Below the pieces are notes generated by a model. That model searched no databases. It saw only the letters and a program-made list of their open reading frames with translations, and had not been told where the DNA came from. From an uncultured Clostridia bacterium (lineage in GTDB: Bacteria > Bacillota > Clostridia > Oscillospirales > Ruminococcaceae): a DNA stretch of 64,000 nt. The stretch covers positions 1 to 64,000 of the forward strand of contig CANQOC010000011.1 of the NCBI GenBank assembly GCA_947625375.1. Reading direction: 5' to 3'. Shown piece after piece: positions 43,372 to 51,653 of this stretch. Every line of letters begins with the position of its first letter. Within the stretch, counting starts at the first letter, position 1. A program made the position numbers and the translations under genes.

Positions 43372-45333
43372 ATGTCGGAAAAGCCTTATCTCATCACAAC
43401 GGCGATAGCCTATGCCTCAAAGCTGCCTCATATCGGCAATATGTATGACCACGTCTGTGCGGACATGGTCGCAAGGACCAAGCGAATGCAGGGGTATGAC
43501 GTTTTCTTCCTCACCGGAACCGACGAGCACGGCCTTAAAATCGAAGAGGAAGCGGAAAAACAGGGCATCACCCCGAAGCAGCACGTCGACAACATCTCGG
43601 CGGCAATCCGCGCCGAAATCGACGGCCTCGAGGTCAGCTACGATAAATTTATCCGCACTACCGACGGGGAGCACGAAAAGTGCCTCCAGAAAGTCTTTGA
43701 CCGCCTCCACGAACAGGGCGACATTTATAAAAGCGAATACGAGGGCTGGTACTGCCTCCCGTGTGAGAGTTTCTTTACAGAAGTACAGCTGAAGGACGGG
43801 CGCTGTCCCGAATGTGGCGCCGAGGTCAGAAAGACAAAGGAAGAGGCCTATTATTTCCGCCTCTCGAGGTATCAGAAGCAGCTCGAGGACTTCTTTGAAC
43901 AGAATCCCGAGTTCATTCAGCCGAAGAGCCGCCGCAACGAGATGCTCAACAACTTCATCAAGCCGGGACTTCAGGACTTTTGTATCACCCGTTCGAGCTT
44001 CAAGTGGGGCGTTCCGGTCGACTTCGACCCGAAGCACATCATCTATGTCTGGATTGACGCGCTCAACAACTACATCACCGCGCTCGGCTATGACCCCGAA
44101 AATCCTTCCGACACCTATAATAAATACTGGGACAACTGCACCCACGTCATCGGGAAGGATATCCTCCGGTTCCACTCAATCTATTGGGTGGCATGGCTTA
44201 TGGCGCTCGGCGCAAAGCTCCCGAAGAGGATTTTCGCGCACCCTTGGCTCCTGTTCGGCGAAGACAAGATGTCGAAATCGAAGGGCAACGTAATCTATGC
44301 CGGCGAGATGGTAAAGCGCTTCGGCTCCGACGCCGTCCGCTACTATATGCTCTCCGAAATGCCCTTTGCCGCCGACGGCTCAATCAGCTATGAGACATTT
44401 ATCGACAGATACAACACCGACCTTGCCAACACCCTCGGAAACCTCGTCAACCGCACCGTCGCGATGGTCGGGAAATACTTTGACGGCGTTGTACCGATGC
44501 CGAAGGAGAAGACCGAGGTCGACCTCGACCTTGAGGCAAAGTGCACCGAAGCCGTAAAGAGGTTTGACGAGCACGTCGAGGCATTCCGCCTTGCCGATGC
44601 GGTTGAAGACGTAATCTCGCTCGCAAGGCGCGCGAATAAATACATCGACGAGACGACCCCTTGGGCGCTCGCCAAGGACGAGGCGCAGAAGGGCCGCCTT
44701 GGGACCGTCATCTATGAGCTTATCGAGGCGATAAGGTTCATCGGCGTCCTCTGCGGGCCGATTGTCCCCGAGACGTCCGGGAAGATTCTTTCACAGATTA
44801 ACACCGATATCCGAAGCTATGAAACGCTTTCGGCGTTCGGAGGATATGTCGCCGGAACAAGAGTCGGCGAGGCTTCGCCGCTGTTCGCGCGAATCGACGG
44901 CGAAAAGATGCTCGGCGAGCTTATTGCCGAGATGGAAGCCGTCAAGGCAAAGGCGGCCGCCGAAGCAGCGGCGTCCGAGGAAAAGCCCGAGGTCGCGCCC
45001 GTCGCCCCCGAGGTCGATATCGACGAATTCTTCAAGGTCGACCTGCGGGCGGGAAAGGTCGTCGAGTGTGAAAAGCTCCCGAAGTCGAACAAGCTTTTAA
45101 GGATTAAGCTTGACGACGGCTTCGGCGGAAGACAGGTTCTTTCAGGCATCGCAAAGTGGTACAGACCCGAGGACCTCATCGGCAAGACGGTGATGTTCGT
45201 CGCGAACCTCAAGCCGGCAAAGCTCGCCGGAGAGATGAGCGAGGGAATGATTTGCGCCGCCGACATGCCGGACGGCTCGGCAAAGGTCGTCTTCCTCGAC
45301 CCGAACACCCCCGCCGGCGCGAAGATAAGGTAG
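43372..45333 (+). CDS. metG: Methionyl-tRNA synthetase
   Basis: 653 aa from ATG 43372 (MSEKPYL), eight bases after AAAGGA; ATG 43366 is too close. Class I synthetase: HIGNMYDHVCAD near the start, zinc-binding CLPCESFF/CPECGAEV (about 127-148), KMSKSKGN (about 298), and a C-terminal OB-fold tRNA-binding domain ('FFKVDLRAGKVVECEKLPKS', from about 552). Overlaps the next gene by three bases (TAGTG). Confidence 0.96.
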   Translation: MSEKPYLITTAIAYASKLPHIGNMYDHVCADMVARTKRMQGYDVFFLTGTDEHGLKIEEEAEKQGITPKQHVDNISAAIRAEIDGLEVSYDKFIRTTDGEHEKCLQKVFDRLHEQGDIYKSEYEGWYCLPCESFFTEVQLKDGRCPECGAEVRKTKEEAYYFRLSRYQKQLEDFFEQNPEFIQPKSRRNEMLNNFIKPGLQDFCITRSSFKWGVPVDFDPKHIIYVWIDALNNYITALGYDPENPSDTYNKYWDNCTHVIGKDILRFHSIYWVAWLMALGAKLPKRIFAHPWLLFGEDKMSKSKGNVIYAGEMVKRFGSDAVRYYMLSEMPFAADGSISYETFIDRYNTDLANTLGNLVNRTVAMVGKYFDGVVPMPKEKTEVDLDLEAKCTEAVKRFDEHVEAFRLADAVEDVISLARRANKYIDETTPWALAKDEAQKGRLGTVIYELIEAIRFIGVLCGPIVPETSGKILSQINTDIRSYETLSAFGGYVAGTRVGEASPLFARIDGEKMLGELIAEMEAVKAKAAAEAAASEEKPEVAPVAPEVDIDEFFKVDLRAGKVVECEKLPKSNKLLRIKLDDGFGGRQVLSGIAKWYRPEDLIGKTVMFVANLKPAKLAGEMSEGMICAADMPDGSAKVVFLDPNTPAGAKIR

Positions 45334-45881
45334 TGAAGCTTATCATCATAATCGGCGGCGGGGCATCGGGGAAAATGACGGTCGGGCAGGAGCTGTGTAA
45401 AATAACGGATTTGCGGCTTTTTCACAACCACATGACCATCGACCTTGTGACGCAAATCTTCGGCAGGTACGACGCCGGGGCGATTGCGGGGCTTCGCCGG
45501 GTCATCTTTGAGGAATACGCGAAGAGCGGCAATTACGGACTTGTTTTTACCTATATCTGGGACTTTTCCTCCGAGAGCGACGGCGAATATATTCGCGGCG
45601 TTGCCGATATCTTTAAGAGAGCCGGCGGCGAGGTGTATCTTGTCGAGCTTGTCGCCGATTTTGAGGAGAGACTTCGGCGGAACCGCACCGAAAACCGACT
45701 GCTAAATAAGCCGGGCAAGCGCAATCTCGAATTTTCCGACGCGCTTTTGTATGACGAAAAAACCTACCGCGTCGAGAGTCTGCCCGGTGAAACGGGATTT
45801 GAGAATTACCTCAGAATCGACAACACCGATATCCCGGCAGACGCCGCCGCAAGACTCATCAAAGAACATTTCAATCTGTAG
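45333..45881 (+). CDS. P-loop kinase/AAA-like ATPase, unknown substrate
   Basis: 182 aa from GTG 45333, which overlaps the metG stop. Walker A IGGGASGKMTVG at the N-terminus, 'FHNHMTIDLVTQIF' after it (Asp near a base/sugar site), and VEFLVELVADFEERLRRNR-like 'VELVADFEERLRRNRTENR' lid. Resembles shikimate/adenylylsulfate kinase-like P-loop proteins of unknown substrate found in many bacteria. Tight coupling to metG suggests co-expression only. Confidence 0.75.
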   Translation: MKLIIIIGGGASGKMTVGQELCKITDLRLFHNHMTIDLVTQIFGRYDAGAIAGLRRVIFEEYAKSGNYGLVFTYIWDFSSESDGEYIRGVADIFKRAGGEVYLVELVADFEERLRRNRTENRLLNKPGKRNLEFSDALLYDEKTYRVESLPGETGFENYLRIDNTDIPADAAARLIKEHFNL

Positions 45882-45902
45882 AATTATAAGGTAAATTGAC
45901 AT

Positions 45903-46427
45903 ATGGTATATTATTCTGACGAAAAAATCACGGTTCGCGACATGTGCGACAGCGACCCGAAGGCTTTCGCGGAGGGCGAGCGCGCCCAAGGCTGGGACGC
46001 CGACGAGCAAAAGCTCAGGAGGCGCCTTGAAGAGCGCGCGGAGGGCAAGGCGGTCTGTCTTACCGCCGACTGGTGCGGCGAACCCGCGGGATATGTGAGC
46101 GTCTACCCGAATTATGAGCACGGCGCTTTTGCGGGGCGTCTGCCGATGATTGTCGACTTCGCGGTCCTCGAAAAATTCCGCAGAAAGGGCGTCGGCGGAA
46201 AGCTGATGGACGCCGCCGAGCGGATTGCCGGGGAATACGCGGACGAAGTCGGCCTCGGCGTCGGACTTAACCCGAGCTACGGCAGCGCCCAGCGAATGTA
46301 CTGCAAGCGCGGGTATATCCCCGACGGAAGCGGCGTCTGGTACAAAAACCGGGTCTGCGGCGAGTACGAGGACTGCTGCAACGACGACGATTCAGTGTTG
46401 TATTTTTCCAAAAAGCTCCGGCATTGA
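45903..46427 (+). CDS. GNAT family N-acetyltransferase
   Basis: 174 aa. Acetyl-CoA binding signature in 'FAVLEKFRRKGVGGKLMDAA' (R-R-K-G-V-G, about residue 90) followed by 'LGVGLNPSYGSAQRMYCKRG', the usual C-terminal beta-bulge. Substrate unknown. 21 bp after the kinase gene with a poor RBS. Confidence 0.88.
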   Translation: MVYYSDEKITVRDMCDSDPKAFAEGERAQGWDADEQKLRRRLEERAEGKAVCLTADWCGEPAGYVSVYPNYEHGAFAGRLPMIVDFAVLEKFRRKGVGGKLMDAAERIAGEYADEVGLGVGLNPSYGSAQRMYCKRGYIPDGSGVWYKNRVCGEYEDCCNDDDSVLYFSKKLRH

Positions 46428-46439
46428 CCGCGAGCATAT

Positions 46440-46514
46440 CTGTCCGTAGCTCAGTGGATAGAGCAATGCGCTCCGACCGCATGCGCGCAGGTTCGATTCC
46501 TGTCGGACAGACCA
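46440..46514 (+). tRNA. tRNA-Arg (anticodon CCG)
   Basis: 75 nt including CCA. Acceptor CTGTCCG/CGGACAG, D-arm GCTCAGTGGATAGAGC, anticodon arm ATGCG-CTCCGAC-CGCAT gives CCG, T-arm CAGGTTCGATTCCTG. Confidence 0.95.
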
Positions 46515-46517
46515 TAA

Positions 46518-46552
46518 AAAAGCAGGGTACAAAGTACCCTGTCTTTTTTATG
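46518..46552 (+). terminator. Terminator of tRNA-Arg
   Basis: CAGGGTAC/GTACCCTG stem, loop AAA, then TCTTTTTT. Confidence 0.92.
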
Positions 46553-46592
46553 TCCGATAGGTTGAGAACCTACGATAAAGCGCTCCCGAAAA
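46553..46592 (+). repeat. tRNA-trailing element after tRNA-Arg (truncated)
   Basis: Right after the terminator: GATAGGTTGAG, ACCTACGATAAAGCGCTCCC. The first part matches the element behind tRNA-Gly and the AAAGCGC part the one behind tRNA-Pro; it then breaks into an array linker. Confidence 0.7.
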
Positions 46593-47320
46593 GGTATGAC
46601 GTCGCTCATGTTTTATATGCCTGCTCAGGTTTCCTCCACGCCCCCTCCCCTTGAGGGGAGGGTCGGGATGGGGTGACTAAAGATAGCATGAGCGCAGCGA
46701 ATTCCTTATAGAAAGATGCGGCGTGCTTCCGTTTTTTACAGCGCTACTAAGTTTCCTCCGTGCTCCCTCCCCTCGAGGGGAGGGCCGGGGTGGGGTGACC
46801 AAGATAGTATGAGCGTAGCGAATTCCTTATAACAAGGCAGTGCGTCAGCACGCAATTTTTCTAAAGCCTGCTAAAGTGTCCTCCACGCCCGGTACCACTC
46901 CCCTCGAGGGGAGTGGTCGCGCCGTTCACGAACGTGAACGGCCGGGTGTGGGGTGGAACCCCCTCTCTCTCACTGAGGGAGAGGGGGCAGGGGGTGTGGA
47001 AGAAAAAAGAGTATGTAATCGCAAACTGACCCCGCCGTCAGGCGGCAATCCAAACATTGGCAACGCAAACCCCCTCCCATGTGGGAGGGGGATAGGGGGT
47101 GGGAGACTAAAATAGCATGAGCGCAGCGAATACCTTATAGCAAGGCGGTGGTACGCAGAGCCTTTTAATTCCTCACAGCGAATTCCTTATTCCCGCCAGT
47201 GCACCGCCGCACCATGTCAGAATACAGACATCAGAAGTCAGAAATCAGAATTCTATCTTCTGTCATCTATCCTCTAATCTCTAACTTCTGCCATCTGACC
47301 TCTCACTTCTGCCCTCTAAA
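46593..47320. repeat. Composite palindromic repeat array
   Basis: Gene-free. CTCCCCTTGAGGGGAG (46645-46664), CTCCCCTCGAGGGGAG (46764-46783), inverted triple-palindrome element (46895-46987), CCGCCGTCAGGCGG, CTCCCATGTGGGAG (47070-47091), several CTCATGCTATTTT linkers in inverted orientation, and a TCAGAATACAGACATCAGAAG tract (47218-47312). Confidence 0.85.
46895..46987. repeat. Triple-palindrome element, copy 3 (inverted)
   Basis: Reverse-complement copy of 62133-62225, nearly identical over ~93 bp. Confidence 0.85.
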
Positions 47321-47326
47321 TGCCCC

Positions 47327-47355
47327 TTGCGTTCCCCGCCGTTTTGCGCTATAAT
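47327..47355 (+). promoter_or_regulatory. Promoter of M28 peptidase operon
   Basis: TTGCGT (47327-47332), 17-bp spacer, TATAAT (47350-47355). Confidence 0.7.
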
Positions 47356-47376
47356 ATCCAAAAAGGAGGTCACAGC

Positions 47377-48606
47377 ATGACACAGGATAACATTATGCGC
47401 TTATTCCGCGAGACGGCGTATGTCCGGACCGGAGGGAGCGCGGCGGAGCTTAGGGCGGCGGAGTATATCGCCGCGGAATGTCAGAAGCTCGGGGTCGGGG
47501 CGAAAATCGTGCCCTTCGAGGTCGATATGGCGAAGATAAAGCGCGCCGAGCTTTCGGTCAACGGGAAGAAGATTCCCTGTAAGGGCTATTTCCTCTGCGG
47601 GTCGGGGGAGGTCGAGGCCGAGATATGTTATATCCCGAACACCGACGGCTTCTCGCTCGCTGAGTGCCGCGGAAAGATTGCGATGATTGACGGCTATCTC
47701 GGATATTGGGTCTATCACGATATCCTCGAAAACGGCGCCGTCGGCTTTATCACCTATGACGGCGACGCAAACTATGTCGACCGCGACATCGACCAGCGCG
47801 AGCTTCGGAGCTATGTCTCCGAGGGGAAGAAAATCCTCGGCGTGAACATCAACGTAAAGGACGCAATCGAAATCATAAACAACGGCGGCGGGGCCGCGAA
47901 AATCACCGTCGAGCAGGACGAGTTCAAGGGCGAAAGCCGCAACGTCGTCGCCGAAATAAAGGGGACGACCGACCGCGTCATCGTCTTCACGGCGCACTAC
48001 GACTCGACCTCGCTGTCACAGGGCGCGTATGACAACATGTCCGGCTCGGTCGGAATCCTCGCGGCTCTGGAGCACTTTGCAAAGGCGAATCCCCGCCACA
48101 CTCTGCGGTTCATCTGGTGCGGCTCGGAGGAGCGCGGTCTCTTGGGTTCAAAGGCATATACCGCCTCGCTCTCCGAGGAGGAGCTTTCGCGGATTGACCT
48201 CAACATCAACCTCGACATGATTGGCTCGGCGATGGGAAAATTCATCGCCTGCTGCACCTCCGAGGACAAGCTCGCCCACTATATCGAGTATATGGGAAAG
48301 GAAGTCGGCTTCGGGATATCCGCAAGCTGCGGGGTATATTCCTCCGACTCGACGCCGTTCGCCGACAAGGGTGTCCCGAGCCTCAGCTTTGCGCGGCTTG
48401 CGCCCCATAACACCGCGACAATCCACAATTCCTACGACACCCTCGATGTAATCAGCGCGGAACAGATGATTAAGGACATCGGCTTTATAAACGCGTTTGC
48501 GGAGAGAATGGCGAACGCCGGCGTATGCCCCGTCAACAGGGAGATGCCGGACGAAATGAAGAAAAAGCTCGACTATTACCTCTTCCGCGAGCGGGAGAAA
48601 AAGTGA
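47377..48606 (+). CDS. M28 family zinc aminopeptidase
   Basis: 409 aa from ATG 47377 after AAAGGAGGTCACAGC. No signal peptide, so cytoplasmic. PA-like insert (about 75-170, 'FITYDGDANYVDRDIDQREL') followed by the M28 core with metal ligands in FTAHYDSTSLSQGAYDN (His/Asp), GSEERGLLGS (Glu-Glu), NINLDMIGSAM (Asp) and APHNTATIHNSYDTLD (His). Removes N-terminal amino acids from peptides. First gene of a run with gtrA-like and fliB-like genes. Confidence 0.9.
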   Translation: MTQDNIMRLFRETAYVRTGGSAAELRAAEYIAAECQKLGVGAKIVPFEVDMAKIKRAELSVNGKKIPCKGYFLCGSGEVEAEICYIPNTDGFSLAECRGKIAMIDGYLGYWVYHDILENGAVGFITYDGDANYVDRDIDQRELRSYVSEGKKILGVNINVKDAIEIINNGGGAAKITVEQDEFKGESRNVVAEIKGTTDRVIVFTAHYDSTSLSQGAYDNMSGSVGILAALEHFAKANPRHTLRFIWCGSEERGLLGSKAYTASLSEEELSRIDLNINLDMIGSAMGKFIACCTSEDKLAHYIEYMGKEVGFGISASCGVYSSDSTPFADKGVPSLSFARLAPHNTATIHNSYDTLDVISAEQMIKDIGFINAFAERMANAGVCPVNREMPDEMKKKLDYYLFREREKK

Positions 48607-48621
48607 TTCCGGAGGACGCGA

Positions 48622-49038
48622 TTGGATAAACTTAAAAAGCTCTTTGAGGCGCGCCCCGTCCGCTACCTCATTTCGTCGGTCATCGCCTTTGCGGCGGACT
48701 ATGCCGTTCTGCTGATACTCGAACCGCTTTTCTCGGGAATGACCTTTCTCTCGATGGAGCTCGCGGCGGCGATATCCTTTGCGATAAGCTCACAGATTAA
48801 CTTCTGGATAAACCGCCTCTGGGTCTTTAAGTCCGAAAAGTCGCCGCTTCCCGAGCTCGGCGGCTACTATTCCCTTGCGCTCATAAGCTTTTCGGTAAAG
48901 ACCTTTGTACTGCTCGAGCTTTTCGTCCGCGTTTTCGGACTCCCGCTCTTTATCGCGAAGCCGATTTCCGAGGCGATGATGTTTGCGTTCAACTATATCG
49001 TGCAGAAAAAAATCATCTTCGGGAGGAAAAAGAAGTGA
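48622..49038 (+). CDS. GtrA family membrane protein
   Basis: 138 aa, four transmembrane helices. Start TTG 48622 after CCGGAGGACGCGA. 'AVRYLISS-like' opening 'RPVRYLISSVIAFAADYAVL', 'ISSQINFWINRLWVFKSEKS' and 'FAFNYIVQKKIIF' are GtrA hallmarks. GtrA/DPMS_2 proteins help flip lipid-linked sugars or dolichol-like carriers. Stop overlaps the next gene's GTG. Confidence 0.85.
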   Translation: MDKLKKLFEARPVRYLISSVIAFAADYAVLLILEPLFSGMTFLSMELAAAISFAISSQINFWINRLWVFKSEKSPLPELGGYYSLALISFSVKTFVLLELFVRVFGLPLFIAKPISEAMMFAFNYIVQKKIIFGRKKK

Positions 49039-49961
49039 CATACTCCCCCGACTACTACGCCGGGTTCCGCTGCTCTGCGGCGGACTGTCCCGACCCTTGC
49101 TGCAAGGCCGGCTGGCTTATACCGATTGATTCCGAAACCGCCGCCGCTTACCGCGCTGTCGACCCGCATTTTGATGAAAACTCATATACCGACGAAGAGG
49201 GCGACCTTGTCTTTAAGCTCCGCCGCGACCGCTCCTGCCCCTATTTTCGGGACGACGGCCTCTGTGAGCTATATATCCGCACGGGCGGGCGGCTCTGTGA
49301 AATCTGCGACAAATATCCGCGGTTTTTCGAGGAATACGACGGCTTCGCCGAGGCGGGGATATCGCTCTCCTGCCCGACGGCGGGGGAAATCATACTGAAT
49401 CGGGCGGACAACCCTTACAAAAATCTCGGGCGGACCTCCCCCGACCGCCTCCTTCTCTTCCTCACCCGCGCCCGCGAGCGCGCAATCGGATTGATATATT
49501 CCGAGACCGACCCCGACGACGCCGCAAGAATCATCCTCGGCTACGGCGCCGACCTTCAGGAGCTGATTGACTTCGACGAGCTCGACAGTCTCGACGGCCT
49601 TGAATTTTCGCCATATGACATAATCGGCGAGAGCGAGATTTCGCGGCTGAAAAGCTTTATCGCCGAGAAGACCGAGGTCCTCGACCCGCGCTGGAGTGCA
49701 CTTTTATGTGAAAAAACCGGGCGCGGCGGGACCGCGCTTATGCGCCGGAGCTTCCTCGGATATCTCACATACCGGCACTTTTTGAAGGCTATCAACTCGG
49801 AGGACATCTTCACCGAAACCGCCTATATCGCGGCGCTCTATTTCCTCGGGACGTCGCTCGGGGACGACCTTTTAACCTCGGCGATGCTTTTATCCCGCGA
49901 GCTTGAGCACAACGGCGAAAACGAGCGCGCCGCAAAGGACTTTGTCGCGGGATTGCTTTAG
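49035..49961 (+). CDS. FliB-family flagellin lysine-N-methylase-like protein
   Basis: 308 aa from GTG 49035. N-terminal Cys-rich region with FRCSAADCPDPCC, CPYFRDDGLCELY and RLCEICDKYPR (about residues 13-95) matches FliB/YkgJ-like metal-cluster methylases. FliB methylates flagellin lysines in Salmonella; no flagellar gene is in this window, so the substrate here may be another protein. Four-base overlap with the GtrA gene. Confidence 0.82.
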   Translation: MTYSPDYYAGFRCSAADCPDPCCKAGWLIPIDSETAAAYRAVDPHFDENSYTDEEGDLVFKLRRDRSCPYFRDDGLCELYIRTGGRLCEICDKYPRFFEEYDGFAEAGISLSCPTAGEIILNRADNPYKNLGRTSPDRLLLFLTRARERAIGLIYSETDPDDAARIILGYGADLQELIDFDELDSLDGLEFSPYDIIGESEISRLKSFIAEKTEVLDPRWSALLCEKTGRGGTALMRRSFLGYLTYRHFLKAINSEDIFTETAYIAALYFLGTSLGDDLLTSAMLLSRELEHNGENERAAKDFVAGLL

Positions 49962-50057
49962 CAAACTGCATGAGAATAAGTCAATAAAAATCTGCGAAAA
50001 ACCGCAAAATATCCGCAATAAACAAAACAGCATATGAAAATATGTCAATTTTGCCTC

Positions 50058-50086
50058 TTGAAAGCTTCTCCGCGCGGTGATATAAT
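50058..50086 (+). promoter_or_regulatory. Promoter of second solute-binding lipoprotein gene
   Basis: TTGAAA (50058-50063), 17-bp spacer, extended TGA-TATAAT (50081-50086), like its paralogue's promoter. Confidence 0.85.
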
Positions 50087-50121
50087 ATGTATACTTACTA
50101 CGTCATTTGGAGGAGCATTAT

Positions 50122-51579
50122 ATGAAAAGAATTCTGTGCGCGGTGCTGGCCGTTGTGCTTATCGCATCGCTTGTCGGCTGCGGGCGCGGTCGCCGTGAAC
50201 CGATACAGCTTACCCTTTCGACCGAAGACTCCGCGGCAATCCTTGCCGCCGCGGGCATCACCCTGCCCGACGTTTCCGAAGCCGCCGGTGCCGGAACCGA
50301 AGTAAAGTGGTTCGGCTGGAGCGACCCGTTCCAGAACTATTCGGAAGACGAAATCATCAACACCGGCTTCTACACCTTCACCGAAAAATACGGCAACACC
50401 ATCAAGGTCGTTGAGACTACATATGAACAGCACAACGACGATTTGGCGCAGCTTGTTCTCTCGGACGAGGCCCCGGATCTCATGCCGGGCGGCTCGAACT
50501 CGACCGCAATCTTCCCGATGAACGCCACCAAACAGATGATTCAGCCCTGTGACCCTTGGATTGACTTCGACAATCCGCTCTGGGCGCCGATGAAGGACCT
50601 CGCCGACCTCTTTGCAATCGGCGACAAGCACTACCAGATTTGCATCACCACAAAGCCGTCCAACGTCGTCGTATATAACAAGAGAGTCGTCGACAGCTGG
50701 GGATTTGAAGACCCCGCCGAGCTCTATTACAACGACGAATGGACATGGGATAAATTCTCGGATATGTGCATGGAATTCTCGAATGTCGACGAAGACCGCT
50801 TTGCCCTCGACGGCTATGCATATGTCTCGATGTTCATGGAAGCCACCGGCGAACAGGTTCTGATGCACGACACCGTCAACGGCTATTGGTCGAATATCGA
50901 CAGTCCGAAGATTGAGCGCGCGATGCAGTATCTCTATGAGCTTAAGAAGAACGACTGCACCTATCGCGGCAAGGACGGAAGCCGCTGGGCCCTCCGCGAC
51001 AACGGAACCTTCGGTGCGGGACTCAAGGACGGTCTCTGCCTCTTCTATGTCATCGGCGAAAGCTTCTTCACCAACACCGTCGAGATGATTTCCTCGGTCT
51101 GGGGCGACATCGAAGCCGGCGAGGTTATGTTTGCGCCTCTTCCGAGAGACCCCGAGGGCGACGGCGTATATTACTGCCAGTCGAGCTTTGACGACGTCAA
51201 GGGCGCGATGGGCATCGTCAACAACGCGAAGAACCCCGAGGGCGCCGCTCTCCTTGCGGCCTGCATCCGCTTCAAGGTCATCGACCCCGTCGTCATCAAG
51301 ATTGACGAGCGTCAGCTCCGCGACACCTATAAGTGGAACGACGACATGATCGACATGAGCCGCGTATGTCAGGAAATCGCAGACGCAAACTTTGTTGTCG
51401 ACCCGACCGGAAACCTCCCCGACAACCTCCAGAACGCAATCCGAAACATGATGGGCGACGGCATTATCCGCACCGCCAACGACACCTCATGGGCACAGCT
51501 CAAGGAGAACAACTCCGAGACGATTGACTACTTCATCGACGAGCTTAACGCCGAGCTCGATGAGCTTGCAAACTCATAG
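50122..51579 (+). CDS. Extracellular solute-binding lipoprotein, paralogue 2
   Basis: 485 aa from ATG 50122 (MKRILC) after GGAGGAGCATTAT. Lipobox LVGCGRG, then 'REPIQLTLSTEDSAAILAAA', identical to paralogue 1 (20728-22185) over this stretch, and the same fold and length. Contains 'NDEWTWDKFSDMCMEFSNVD' and 'IDERQLRDTYKWNDDMIDMS'. Likely binds oligosaccharide outside the membrane. Followed by a GH43 gene on the same strand, which supports a plant-polysaccharide role; no permease genes adjoin. Confidence 0.87.
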   Translation: MKRILCAVLAVVLIASLVGCGRGRREPIQLTLSTEDSAAILAAAGITLPDVSEAAGAGTEVKWFGWSDPFQNYSEDEIINTGFYTFTEKYGNTIKVVETTYEQHNDDLAQLVLSDEAPDLMPGGSNSTAIFPMNATKQMIQPCDPWIDFDNPLWAPMKDLADLFAIGDKHYQICITTKPSNVVVYNKRVVDSWGFEDPAELYYNDEWTWDKFSDMCMEFSNVDEDRFALDGYAYVSMFMEATGEQVLMHDTVNGYWSNIDSPKIERAMQYLYELKKNDCTYRGKDGSRWALRDNGTFGAGLKDGLCLFYVIGESFFTNTVEMISSVWGDIEAGEVMFAPLPRDPEGDGVYYCQSSFDDVKGAMGIVNNAKNPEGAALLAACIRFKVIDPVVIKIDERQLRDTYKWNDDMIDMSRVCQEIADANFVVDPTGNLPDNLQNAIRNMMGDGIIRTANDTSWAQLKENNSETIDYFIDELNAELDELANS

Positions 51580-51653
51580 CATTAAGATATGAGCAATCCG
51601 CCCTTTCCCCATTCCGGGAAAGGGCGTGTTTTTAAACAAAAAGGAGGAAAAGC

